Shown: in pieces, positions 35,385 through 43,546 of the stretch | Numbering within the stretch: the stretch's first letter is position 1 | Layout of the letters: every line of letters begins with the position of its first letter | From: an uncultured Thiohalocapsa sp. | GTDB taxonomy: Bacteria; Pseudomonadota; Gammaproteobacteria; Chromatiales; Chromatiaceae | NCBI RefSeq assembly: GCF_913063425.1 | Contig: NZ_CAJXYK010000001.1 | Location: 62,001-126,000, forward strand | Length of the DNA stretch: 64,000 bases | Direction: 5' to 3' | The notes under the pieces: generated by a model | What the model was told of the DNA's origin: nothing | Seen by the model: only the letters and a program-made list of their open reading frames with translations | Databases searched by the model: none | Translations under genes and position numbers: made by a program

Positions 35385-35933
35385 CTACGGGTGGAGCAGC
35401 CGCGCCACCAGCGCCTGCAGCCGCCGGTGATGGCTGCCTTCCCAATAGCTGCGCCCACAGCCGGGGCAGCGCCAGAAGCGGTCCTGGCGCGCCAGCACGC
35501 CGGGCGGCAGGTCGGGCAGGCGTGCGGGGTCGATGGGCTCGATGAGGGTGTTGCAGCAGGTGCAGCGGGTGAAGGGCGAGGCCAGGTGCCGGAGCCCGAG
35601 GCGCTCCAGGAGCCCCCGCAGCTGGGTGTCCACCGGCGCCTGGGGCACCTCCAGGGCCTGGGACAGGTCCGGGCGGGCGAGCAGCGCGCGATCACGGGTG
35701 AGCAGGATGCGCTGCTCCACCCGCGCCAGACGCACCAGGGCGTCGTCGCCCGCGTCTGCGCCGCCCGGGTGTCCGCCGGTGATGTCCTGGGCCAGCACGG
35801 TGTCGAAGCCGAGCAGCCGCAGCCGCCGGCCGAGCTTGCCGAGGTGGGTGTCGCACAGGAACCTGGGCCTGTGCTGCGGCGTCGGGGCGGCGGCGCTGTT
35901 CCCGCCGCGGGCCGCCCCCAATTCTTCGGTCAT
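35385..35933 (-). CDS. Mut7-C RNase-domain protein with zinc ribbon
   Basis: A 182-residue protein of the Mut7-C family. The PIN-like core has [22 protein letters not shown] and [19 protein letters not shown] with acidic residues that suit metal-dependent RNase activity. A C-terminal zinc ribbon has four Cys in [10 protein letters not shown] and [11 protein letters not shown]. The first ~20 residues (Gly/Ala/Asn-rich) are outside the domain, so the start could be later. The ATG at 35933 overlaps the start of htpX on the other strand. RNA substrates are unknown. Confidence 0.85.
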   Translation of the reverse strand: MTEELGAARGGNSAAAPTPQHRPRFLCDTHLGKLGRRLRLLGFDTVLAQDITGGHPGGADAGDDALVRLARVEQRILLTRDRALLARPDLSQALEVPQAPVDTQLRGLLERLGLRHLASPFTRCTCCNTLIEPIDPARLPDLPPGVLARQDRFWRCPGCGRSYWEGSHHRRLQALVARLLHP

Positions 35934-36879
35934 GGATCAGGCACGCTTAAAGTCACACAAATGGGCCAACGGGCTGCAGTCCGCGTTGCTGGTGGCGACC
36001 CTGGCCGCGCTCCTGGGCCTGCTCGCCTGGATCGTCGGCGATGGCCCGCTGGCGGTGTTCGCGCTGGCGTTGGTGACCGGGCTGTATTTCGCCAACCCCG
36101 CCGCCTCGCCGCGGCTGGTGACCCTGCTCTACCCGGGCCGGCTGCTGCATCCGGCGGAAGCACCGCGCCAGTTCGCGCTTCTGGCGGAGCTCGCCCGCCG
36201 CGCCGGTCTGCCCCGGGTGCCCCGACTCTATTACATCCCGTCGCGCGTCATGAACGCCTTTGCCACCGGTGGCCGTGACGATGCCCTGATCGCCGTCTCC
36301 GACGGTCTGCTGCGCCGCCTGGACCTGCGCGAGCAGGCGGGGGTGCTGGCGCACGAGGTGAGCCACGTCGCCAATGGCGACCTCGCTGTCATGGCCTTCG
36401 CGGACATGGTGAGCCGCATCGCCGGCGCCTTCGGGCTGTTCGGGCAAATCCTGTTTCTGGTGAGCCTGCCCACGGCGCTGGTGACCGGGGCGGACATGCC
36501 CTGGCTCGCCCTCCTCATTCTGCTCGCGGCGCCCACGGTGAGCGCCCTGGTGCAGCTGGCCCTGTCGCGCAACCGCGAGTACGAGGCGGACCTCGCCGCC
36601 GCCGAGCTCACCGGCGACCCGGCGGGGCTCGCCGCCGCGCTGGACAAGCTGGAGCGTTATCAGGGCCGCTACTGGGAGCAGATTCTCATGCCGGGCCGCG
36701 GCGTCCCCGAGCCCTCCCTGCTGCGCACCCATCCGGACACGCAGGACCGCATTGCCCGGCTGCTGGCGCTGGTGCCGGCGCGGCGCAGCCCGCTGGCCCT
36801 GAGCGGGGATGCGCGCCCCGGGGCCTATGCCTCGCCGCCGCTGCACCCGCGCTGGCGCCCGCCCGGACTCTGGTACTGA
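35932..36879 (+). CDS. htpX: HtpX-like M48 zinc metalloprotease
   Basis: A 315-residue membrane protease. It has two N-terminal helices (residues 14-60), the zinc motif HEVSHVANGD (about residues 141-150), two more helices (GAFGLFGQILFLVSLPTALVTG and LLILLAAPTVSALVQLALS), and the third ligand Glu in SRNREYEADLAAAELTGDP. It degrades misfolded inner-membrane proteins. The start at 35932 shares its CATG with the divergent Mut7-C gene, and no Shine-Dalgarno is obvious; alternative starts are not better supported. Confidence 0.9.
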   Translation: MDQARLKSHKWANGLQSALLVATLAALLGLLAWIVGDGPLAVFALALVTGLYFANPAASPRLVTLLYPGRLLHPAEAPRQFALLAELARRAGLPRVPRLYYIPSRVMNAFATGGRDDALIAVSDGLLRRLDLREQAGVLAHEVSHVANGDLAVMAFADMVSRIAGAFGLFGQILFLVSLPTALVTGADMPWLALLILLAAPTVSALVQLALSRNREYEADLAAAELTGDPAGLAAALDKLERYQGRYWEQILMPGRGVPEPSLLRTHPDTQDRIARLLALVPARRSPLALSGDARPGAYASPPLHPRWRPPGLWY

Positions 36880-37033
36880 ACTGCCGCCTGCCGCCCGCGG
36901 TCACGGCGCGTGCGCCCGGCGGCTGACACAGCCGCACAATGGTGGTAGCACCGATGGCAACGTGCACACAGCCCGGCATGATGGATTGTTCCGGGGCCGC
37001 GGGTCCCGCTCCACCACCAGATAGGGGGCGATC

Positions 37034-37933
37034 ATGCGAGTGCCGTTTGCTGTCGGGATGCTGATTCTGGCGACCGCCGCCGGGGCGCGGGCCGATGCGA
37101 CGCTGGACTTCCGGCTCGCGGGCGGCGACGGTGCGGCAGAGCAGACGCTGCGCATCGCCGTCGCCCGTTTCTTCGCGCGGGTGGAGGCGTCGGCCGCGCC
37201 GGACGGCTGGTGGCTGTACGAGGCGGGTAAGTTCTTCCCGCTCTATCGCGTCAACGAGGCCGAGCGCACCTGGACCCGCCTCACGCCGGAGGTGACGCCC
37301 CGGCTCGGGCCCGTCAGCCGCTCAGCCAGGCCGGCGGCGGCGACCGGCGGCCCTGCCGAGGACGCCGCCGACGCCGCGGCTGCGGCCGCGGCCGAGCCCG
37401 GGACGCCCGAAGCCGACCAGTCCCCGGCGAGCGCTGCGGTGGACGACACGGCAACCGCCGCCGCCGCTGCCGAGGCCAGCACCCCCGCGGCGGACGGGGG
37501 GACCGCCGCATCCGCTCCCGAGTTCGCGCTCACCGGAGAGTCCGACACGGTGGCCGGCGTGCGCTGCCGCGTGGTCAACGAGCTGCGCGACGGCGCGCCC
37601 GTCATCGAGCACTGCATGGCCGGCAAGGCGGCGCTCGGCATCACCGAGCGCGAGCTGCGCACCCTGGCCCGCACCTTCGAGATGGCGCGGGAGCGCGACT
37701 TCGGCTGGCTCGCCACCGCCACTGCGGACGAGGCGTTCATCTCCGTGCGCAGCCGCGCCCTGGACGGGGGCACCCGCCTGACGCTGGTGGCCGTGTCCAC
37801 GGACCCGCTGCCCAAGGGCCACCTGCGGGTGACCCGGGACTACCGGGAGGTGCCGGCAACGGCATCCGCCTCGGAAGCCTCGCCGCCACCGCCGGGCGCC
37901 GCGGAGGCGGACGACGACGCGGCGGTGGAGTGA
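37034..37933 (+). CDS. Secreted hypothetical protein with Ala-rich linker
   Basis: A 299-residue protein with a clear signal peptide (VPFAVGMLILATAAGARADA). Two folded segments, about residues 22-95 (LDFRLAGGDGAAEQTLRIAVARFFARVE) and 165-280 (FALTGESDTVAGVRCRVVNELRDGA), are joined by a ~70-residue Ala/Glu/Asp/Pro-rich linker. The second contains two Cys around CRVVNELRDGAPVIEHCMAG that could pair. I do not recognise the family. The tail is acidic (EADDDAAVE). It converges on the CusB-like gene. Confidence 0.65.
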   Translation: MRVPFAVGMLILATAAGARADATLDFRLAGGDGAAEQTLRIAVARFFARVEASAAPDGWWLYEAGKFFPLYRVNEAERTWTRLTPEVTPRLGPVSRSARPAAATGGPAEDAADAAAAAAAEPGTPEADQSPASAAVDDTATAAAAAEASTPAADGGTAASAPEFALTGESDTVAGVRCRVVNELRDGAPVIEHCMAGKAALGITERELRTLARTFEMARERDFGWLATATADEAFISVRSRALDGGTRLTLVAVSTDPLPKGHLRVTRDYREVPATASASEASPPPPGAAEADDDAAVE

Positions 37934-37987
37934 CGCCGTCCGCGGCTGACTGAGGCCCGCGGGGCCGGCGGCACCTGATGCCTGCGG

Positions 37988-39406
37988 TCAGTGCTCCAGC
38001 CGGCGCAGGCTCGCCTGAAGATTGGACTCCGAGTCGATCAGGAACTGGCCGGAAACCACCACCTCGTCCCCCTCGTCCAGGCCGGACAGGATCTCCACCT
38101 TGCCCGCGCGCCACATGCCGGTGGTGACCTCCACCGGCTGGAAGCGTCCGTCGCCGAGCGCCTTCACCGCCACGCTGCGCTCGCCGGTCTGGATCACCGC
38201 ATCCCGGGGCAGGAGCAGGGTGTCCTGCTGCGGGCCGCCGTAGATCTTCACCTCCACGAACATATTGAGCTTGAGCGCCTCGCCCGGATTCGGGAACTCG
38301 AGCCGCGCCCGCAGGGTGCGGGTCACCGGGTGCACGCTCGGGTAGACGAATTCCACCCGTCCCTCCCAGGTGCGCCCGGGGTAGGCGGGGGTGCTGATCT
38401 CCGCCGCAAGCCCCGGCTCCACCCAGGCCAGATGGTGCTCGTAGAGGTCCACCATGACCCAGACCTCGCTCATGTCCACGATGGTGAAGAGCGGCGTCGC
38501 CGGCGTCACGAAGCTGCCCTCGCGTACGTTGTGCGCCACCACGACGCCGCCCTGGGGCGCGCGGATGGGTACGATGGAGCGCGGCTCCATGCTGCGCTCC
38601 AGCCCCATGATGTCCATGTTCGGCACCCGGAAGTAGCGGAGCATGTCGACACTGGCGCGGCGGCGGAAGTCGGTGCCGCCACGGTCGTCGAGGGCGCCGA
38701 AGGAGCCGAGCTCGTCCACCGCCAGGGTGTCGATGTACTCGCGCTGGGCCCAGAGCACATCCGGCGAGAAGTAGTCGGCGAGGTCGTCCTTGCGCTCCAC
38801 CCGCTCGCCGTCGGTGCGCACATAAAGGGTCTCGATCCAGCCGGGGGTGCGCGGGTGCACGTGGACGAGCCGGTCGTCGTCCGCCACAACGGTGCCCTGG
38901 GTCTCGATGAACTTCCAGAAGGTGTCCCGCACCACGGGCGCCGTGCGCACGCCCATGTTCTGCATCACCGTTGGGGTTAGGGACACCACCGGGCGCTCTT
39001 CCGGCGTGTCGTCCAGGTCCTTCTCCACCAGGTCCATGCCGCAGATGGGGCAGCTGCCCTCGCCGTGCTGGACGATGTGCGGGTGCATGGGGCAGACGAA
39101 GGTGCGCCGCGGCGGGGCCACGGCTGCGGCCTGCGGGACGGTGCTGGCCTCCGCGCGATTGCCGAGCTGCGGTGTGTCCCGGTCGCAGGCCGTCAGCAGC
39201 GTCAGGGCCAGCGCCGTGGCAAGCACGGCCGGGACCCACCGGCGCGGGCGCAAGGCTGAGGACTTCAGCCACTGTGGGAGCGGCGTCCCCGCCGCGACGG
39301 CATCGGCCCCGGCGCTGGCGTGCTGTCGCGGCTGGAAAGCCGCTCCCACCGGCGGGCGCTGTGGGAGCGGCGTCCCCGCGGCGACCCACCGCCTGTGCTC
39401 AGTCAC
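37988..39406 (-). CDS. CusB-like RND adaptor with heavy-metal-binding domain
   Basis: A 472-codon frame encoding a CusB/HlyD-type periplasmic adaptor. The lipobox LLTAC puts the lipid-anchored Cys at codon 74. A heavy-metal-binding domain follows (FVCPMHPHIVQHGEGSCPIC, ligands C105, H108, H110, C119, C122). The adaptor core has the Cus-type blocks GWIETLYVRTDGERVERKD, VPIRAPQGGVVVAHNV and VWVMVDLYEHHLAWV. Codons 7-45 are made of REP-like repeat DNA, giving AAGTPLPQ twice, so the real start may be the TTG at 39253. The GTG at 39406 overlaps the FKBP stop by eight bases. No CusA or CusC gene is adjacent; it is an orphan adaptor in a Cu-oxidase cluster. Confidence 0.85.
   Translation of the reverse strand: MTEHRRWVAAGTPLPQRPPVGAAFQPRQHASAGADAVAAGTPLPQWLKSSALRPRRWVPAVLATALALTLLTACDRDTPQLGNRAEASTVPQAAAVAPPRRTFVCPMHPHIVQHGEGSCPICGMDLVEKDLDDTPEERPVVSLTPTVMQNMGVRTAPVVRDTFWKFIETQGTVVADDDRLVHVHPRTPGWIETLYVRTDGERVERKDDLADYFSPDVLWAQREYIDTLAVDELGSFGALDDRGGTDFRRRASVDMLRYFRVPNMDIMGLERSMEPRSIVPIRAPQGGVVVAHNVREGSFVTPATPLFTIVDMSEVWVMVDLYEHHLAWVEPGLAAEISTPAYPGRTWEGRVEFVYPSVHPVTRTLRARLEFPNPGEALKLNMFVEVKIYGGPQQDTLLLPRDAVIQTGERSVAVKALGDGRFQPVEVTTGMWRAGKVEILSGLDEGDEVVVSGQFLIDSESNLQASLRRLEH
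39272..39385. repeat. REP-like repeat cluster inside the CusB-like 5' coding region
   Basis: Two direct copies of CTGTGGGAGCGGCGTCCCCG (39272-39298 and 39359-39385) enclose one inverted variant (39325-39349, GTCGCGGCTGGAAAGCCGCT). The cluster is in frame with the CusB-like gene, giving VAAGTPLPQ at both direct copies. Confidence 0.85.
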
Positions 39407-40157
39407 CGGGCAGGCCCTCCGGCGTGCTGGCCGGGGCGGGGTCCACGGAGAGCAGGTCCACCTCGAAGATGAGCACCCGGTGCGCCAGCGGCCCGCGGTC
39501 GCCGTAGCCGATCTTGGGCGGGATCACGAACTTCGCCTTGCCGCCCTCGCGCATCAGCTGCAGGCCCTCGGCCCAGCCCTTGATGACGCGGTTCAGCTGG
39601 AAGGTCGCCGGCGCATCGCGCTTGTGGGAGCTGTCGAACTCGCGGCCGTCGATGAGGGTGCCGCGGTAGTGCACCGTCACCTGGTCTTGCGGCCCCGGCT
39701 GGGCGCCGCTGCCGGGCTCCAGGATCTCGTACTGGAGGCCGCTGTCGGTGATCTGCACGCCCGGCTGCTTGGCGTGCTCTTCCAGGAAGGCCTCGCCCTC
39801 CGCCAGCAGCGTCAGCTCGCGCTCCACGGCGCGCTTGCGCTGGTCGGCGACCACCTGCTGCTTCAGCTCCACCAGGGTCTGGCGCATGGCGTCTTCCGAC
39901 ATTTTCGGCTCGGCATCGGCCAGGGCGTCGCGGATGCCCTGGACCACGGCGGCGGCGTCCATCTCCACGTTCTGGCGCTTGAAGTCGCCGCCGATCTGGT
40001 AGCCCAGGCTGTAGTTGATGCGGACGGTCTGGTCGTCGAAGTTCAGGTCCGCGGCGGCGGGCGCTGTCTCTTCGGTGGCGATGGCCGCGGCTGCGAACAG
40101 AGCGCCGGCGCAGGCGAGGGCAAGGCCGGCGGCGATGGGGGTCAGTGGCAGTTGCAT
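39399..40157 (-). CDS. FKBP-type peptidyl-prolyl isomerase (FklB/FkpA-like), periplasmic
   Basis: A 252-residue exported prolyl isomerase. It has a signal peptide (PLTPIAAGLALACAGALFAAAAIA), an N-terminal dimerisation domain (INYSLGYQIGGDFKRQNVEMD, then MSEDAMRQTLVELKQQVVADQ) and the FKBP catalytic domain (VTVHYRGTLIDGREFDSSHKRD, FQLNRVIKGWAEGLQLM, FVIPPKIGYGDRG). It speeds folding of exported proteins. It lies directly downstream of MCO1 and upstream of the CusB-like gene on the same strand, so it may help fold the secreted oxidases, though the MCO1 terminator lies between. Confidence 0.92.
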   Translation of the reverse strand: MQLPLTPIAAGLALACAGALFAAAAIATEETAPAAADLNFDDQTVRINYSLGYQIGGDFKRQNVEMDAAAVVQGIRDALADAEPKMSEDAMRQTLVELKQQVVADQRKRAVERELTLLAEGEAFLEEHAKQPGVQITDSGLQYEILEPGSGAQPGPQDQVTVHYRGTLIDGREFDSSHKRDAPATFQLNRVIKGWAEGLQLMREGGKAKFVIPPKIGYGDRGPLAHRVLIFEVDLLSVDPAPASTPEGLPGD

Positions 40158-40303
40158 GGCTCGTATGGCGTTGCTGCTGGCAGCAGGGCTTGTTGAACAA
40201 TGATCGGAGTCGGCGGTCCGGGGCGGACCCCGGCCGTCCGGCGTGTTGGTGCCTTGCGGCGGCACGGGTGCGGGCTGCAACGCGCGACTCGCCCTCAGCA
40301 CCG

Positions 40304-40327
40304 AAAAGGCCGCCCGAGGGCGGCCTT
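40304..40327 (-). terminator. Intrinsic terminator of MCO1
   Basis: Read on the minus strand this is a 10-bp stem AAGGCCGCCC with GGGCGGCCTT followed by TT, 28 bp after the MCO1 stop. Confidence 0.8.
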
Positions 40328-41742
40328 GTCAGTGGGCCGGTGATGGCCCTTGGGGTCAGAACAGCTCGATGGGGCAGTCCACGCCGGGCTCGCCGACGCA
40401 GAATGGCACCATCATCTCGTTGTCCTCGTGCTCCAGGATATGGCAGTGCCAGACGTAGAGGCCGGTGATGTCGAACTTGGCCGCCACCGTGGTGACTTCG
40501 CCCGGATAGGCGATGACCGTGTCCTTCCAGCCGGACTCCGTGAGCTCCGCCCCCTCGAAGTCGCCGCCGATGGTCTGGCGGCTCATGACGCGGAACTTCA
40601 CCAGGTGCATGTGGATGGGGTGGGCGTCCGCCGACCAGTTCCACAGCTGCCACTTCTCCGAGGTGTTCAGCGCCACGGTCTGCTCGATGGGGTCGTCCCA
40701 CAGCTGCACGGTGCCGCCGGCGCGGCCGTCGATGCCGAGCACCGCCGCCTTGGGCCCGAAGGGCACGGAGCCGAGGTCCGGGTCGCAGTCCGGCGGCAGG
40801 GAGTTGGGATCCAGCTCGATGGCACCGGTCACGGCATCGATGGTGACGCAGAGCAGGGCCGACTCCTCCTCCAGCAGCGCCAGGTCGCGGGTCTGCACCG
40901 CCTCCTGCGCCACTTCGAGCCACTTGGCATCGTCCGGGCGCGACAGGCGCAGGTCGGCGGGCGGGGTGCTCGGATCACCGCCCGGGGTGGCCAGGGCCGA
41001 GTCGATGACGAACTGCATCACCTGCCCCGTGGTGCCCGGGTCGGCGGCCATGTCCGGGAAGCCGCCGAAGGGCGCATCCGGCGCGGTGTTGACCATGCGC
41101 ACCACGGTGCCGTCGGGCAGGCCGCTGAGGTCCACAATGACGTCGGCGCGCTCGGCGGGACCGATCAGCAGGGCCTCCGCGGGGTCATCCGCGTCCCAGT
41201 TGCCAAAGGTGGTCACCGGACAGCCCTGGTCGGTGCTCGCGGGCGGCGCCGGCGGATTGTTGATGTCGAAGGCATCCTGGCCCTGACCCAGCCAGGTCTT
41301 GCAGCCGGTCCAGACCTTGGTGACCTTGGGCAGCAGGCTCTGCTCGGCGCCGATCTGATAGAACGCCAGCTCATCGCCCAGGGTGTCGTCCGCGGTGCCC
41401 GGGATGCCGTCGGCACCGTCATCCAGCACGATGAACAGCGCCAGGTTCAGGAAGCGCGAGTTGGTGGCATTGAGCAGCCGCAGGCGATAGCGCTCCGGTG
41501 CCGCCTCCAGCTGCGGCCAGACGGAGCCGTTCACCACCATGGTGTTGAAGAAGGCCTCCGGGTTCCACACGGGCGCGATGTCGGAGGCGGAATCCGGCAG
41601 GAAGGGGATGTTCACGTCCGTGTTGTCGGCGTACAGGTCACCGGTGCCCAGGCCCTCGAAGAAGGCGCGGTCGGCGGGGTAGAACAGCGTGCCGTCCTCG
41701 TTGAAGGACTTGTCCTGGAGCGCGATGGGAATCTCGCGGATC
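40304..41742. repeat. 1.44-kb perfect repeat, copy A (3' part of MCO1 and its terminator)
   Basis: This block matches 43523-44961 at an offset of 3219 with no difference that I could find. Every off-frame short frame inside the two blocks is the same too, so the identity holds at nucleotide level. It covers the terminator and the last ~460 codons of each oxidase. Confidence 0.93.
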
Positions 41743-43106
41743 TTCTCGCGCACGCAACGGGCCTCCGGCGGAATGGGGCCGGTGCACTGGAAGCCGGGCA
41801 CGCCTGAGGTATCGACCTCCACCCAGGGGCCGAAGGCTGGATTCTCGACGTCCCAGTCCGCGGCCTGAATGGCGCAGGGCACCTCGGGCCAGGTGTCTGC
41901 GTTGACATTGTAGGTCACCGATGTCCCGCTTTCGTCCAGTCCACGCGGATAGCCGTATAGGTCCGTGGTGATTGCATTGCGCAGCTGCAGGCGTGTCCCG
42001 GTTCTCTCGCCCTGCACCCACTCGATGCCGTCATACCCGCTCACCGTCACGCTGAGTCGCAGGCCGCCGGTGGAGATCTGATTCAGCGTCGCGGACTCCA
42101 CCACCGGGCTGTCGGCATCCACGTTGTCGTCACCGCCGCCGATGCAGTTGGGGTCCTCCCCAAGCTGTGGTGCGGGACCCGGCAGCGTGCCGCTGAGGAG
42201 CCCGGTCTCGCCGTCGTCTTCCTCCCGGATCAGCCAGAAGCCGGCGCCGGCGGCATAGACGTTGAGCCGCGTGATGCCAAGGGTGTGGTCGTGGTACCAG
42301 AGCGTGGTGGAGGGCTGGTCGTTGGGGTAGATGTCGAGCGCGTAGCCCTCGCCGAGGGCAAGCTCGGTGTCGGCGCCCTCGCCGCTCTCGAAGAAGGTGC
42401 CGTTGCAGTCAAAGTCATCCGATGTGCGGCGTGTTCTGGGATAGCCCTCGACATTGATACAGTCGATGTTCGTCGCGTTCGGCAGCCACCAGGCCTCTGG
42501 GTAGCCGTCGCTGCCCGGCCCCACATGGGCGCCGTGCACGTGGACCACCATGGGGATGGGGCCGGAGTAAGGCGCCGCCGAGGCACCGCGGCAGTCGGTG
42601 CGCGGCACGCCGTCCAGGCAGTCCTGATTCGGCGCCGCCCAGTGCAGGGTCTGGTCGATCAGCGGGTTGCCGTCTGCGTCCTTGAGGATGTGAGGCAGGT
42701 AGCGCCCGTTCTCTCGAACGAGATCGTTGATCCACTTGACCTTGGTCGTGGTGTCCTTGGTGACCTCGATGGTGTAGCTCGGATGGTTGAAGGTCGCGGG
42801 GTCGTCCGGGTTGCCGTAGGCCCATAGCGGCGTCTGGCGCAGGCGTCTGCCGTTCAGGTCCCGGACCGGCAGCATGCGCTGACGGATCTGACGTTGGGCT
42901 ACTTCGACGTCCAATGGCTTGCCGCCGCCCTTGTCGTCGTAGAGCACCGGCGGGATCACCAGCGGCATCACGTACTTCGGAATCAGATTCGGGTCCAGGC
43001 TGCCCCCCGGCAGCGTCTCGCCAAGCACACTGGTGCAGGCCAGACACAGCGGGAGCATTGTCAGCGCCGGTGCGCCCAGGGGCCCGGCAATGCGTTGGCT
43101 CGTCAT
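40356..43106 (-). CDS. Multicopper oxidase, CotA/bilirubin-oxidase-like, with inserted module (MCO1)
   Basis: A 916-residue secreted oxidase. It has a signal peptide (APALTMLPLCLACTSVLG) and the three-cupredoxin architecture. Copper ligands are visible in MVVHVHGAHVGPG and LWYHDHTLGI (T2/T3), in DAHPIHMHLVKF (T1/T2/T3) and in WHCHILEHEDNEMM (His-Cys-His, with axial Met). IPKYVMPLVIPPVLY is a CotA-like start. It oxidises phenols, bilirubin-like compounds or metal ions with O2 as acceptor. Residues ~326-449 (41761-42131) are a module also found at the C-terminus of the 944-residue proteins; usual CotA length is about 510-600, so insertions are large. Downstream of codon ~450 it is identical to MCO2. 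GGAG precedes the ATG. Confidence 0.93.
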   Translation of the reverse strand: MTSQRIAGPLGAPALTMLPLCLACTSVLGETLPGGSLDPNLIPKYVMPLVIPPVLYDDKGGGKPLDVEVAQRQIRQRMLPVRDLNGRRLRQTPLWAYGNPDDPATFNHPSYTIEVTKDTTTKVKWINDLVRENGRYLPHILKDADGNPLIDQTLHWAAPNQDCLDGVPRTDCRGASAAPYSGPIPMVVHVHGAHVGPGSDGYPEAWWLPNATNIDCINVEGYPRTRRTSDDFDCNGTFFESGEGADTELALGEGYALDIYPNDQPSTTLWYHDHTLGITRLNVYAAGAGFWLIREEDDGETGLLSGTLPGPAPQLGEDPNCIGGGDDNVDADSPVVESATLNQISTGGLRLSVTVSGYDGIEWVQGERTGTRLQLRNAITTDLYGYPRGLDESGTSVTYNVNADTWPEVPCAIQAADWDVENPAFGPWVEVDTSGVPGFQCTGPIPPEARCVREKIREIPIALQDKSFNEDGTLFYPADRAFFEGLGTGDLYADNTDVNIPFLPDSASDIAPVWNPEAFFNTMVVNGSVWPQLEAAPERYRLRLLNATNSRFLNLALFIVLDDGADGIPGTADDTLGDELAFYQIGAEQSLLPKVTKVWTGCKTWLGQGQDAFDINNPPAPPASTDQGCPVTTFGNWDADDPAEALLIGPAERADVIVDLSGLPDGTVVRMVNTAPDAPFGGFPDMAADPGTTGQVMQFVIDSALATPGGDPSTPPADLRLSRPDDAKWLEVAQEAVQTRDLALLEEESALLCVTIDAVTGAIELDPNSLPPDCDPDLGSVPFGPKAAVLGIDGRAGGTVQLWDDPIEQTVALNTSEKWQLWNWSADAHPIHMHLVKFRVMSRQTIGGDFEGAELTESGWKDTVIAYPGEVTTVAAKFDITGLYVWHCHILEHEDNEMMVPFCVGEPGVDCPIELF
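41761..42131 (-). other. Shared ~123-residue module inside MCO1
   Basis: The segment starts DDNVDADSPVVESATL, contains TGTRLQLRNAITTDLYGYPR and DESGTSVTYNVNADTW and ends FQCTGPIPPEA. The same module, with most residues conserved, ends the 944-residue proteins (49464-49841 and 54521-54898). In MCO2 the same place holds an Asp/Lys/Gly linker instead. Confidence 0.9.
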
Positions 43107-43337
43107 AGGTTTTCTCCAGGTATCATCCGTATCGGGCTAGGGTTGCGGGCGGTTCTCGGTGCCGATGCTGTCGCCGACCGCTGTTGCTCGGTCGTCATCG
43201 GCGGCGCGGGCCGAAGCACGGCGATCAGTGTCAGCACGCTGTGTGCCTCGCACACGTGAAGCTGATCGGTCAGGCGCGGGCCTGGCCGCTTGCCCCCGCT
43301 CCGCTGGTGTTCTTGGCTCCCCCACAAAGGCGACTGA

Positions 43338-43401
43338 AACGCTAAGGCATGCCCGGGGCTGCCGTAATCAGCTAATGCCTTAAGACAGTTTTAAGCTGTC
43401 C
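43338..43401 (-). promoter_or_regulatory. Upstream control region of MCO1 with PmrA/QseB-type box
   Basis: CTTAAG-ACAGT-TTTAAG (43379-43395) fits YTTAAG-N5-YTTAAG, the consensus known for PmrA/BasR and shared by QseB response regulators, 273 bp upstream of the ATG. AACGCTAAGGCATGC (43338-43352) and the box are also found before MCO2 with equal spacing. TAAGGCAT and ATGCCTTA (43343-43350, 43375-43382) form an inverted repeat here. The 43107-43574 gap holds no other feature except the MCO2 terminator. Confidence 0.7.
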
Positions 43402-43522
43402 CGTGGACTTGCCACGGTTCAAAACATGAGTCGTTATTGGGTGTTACAACCAATGCACCTGGGGTTTTCGCGCGTCGGTGGCTATTGCAGAGGGCTACGC
43501 TGAGCCGCTGTCACCGCCAAGA

Positions 43523-43546
43523 AAAAGGCCGCCCGAGGGCGGCCTT
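43523..43546 (-). terminator. Intrinsic terminator of MCO2
   Basis: The stem is the same as after MCO1 (AAGGCCGCCC/GGGCGGCCTT on the minus strand) with a T-run, so MCO2 transcription likely ends before MCO1. Confidence 0.8.
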
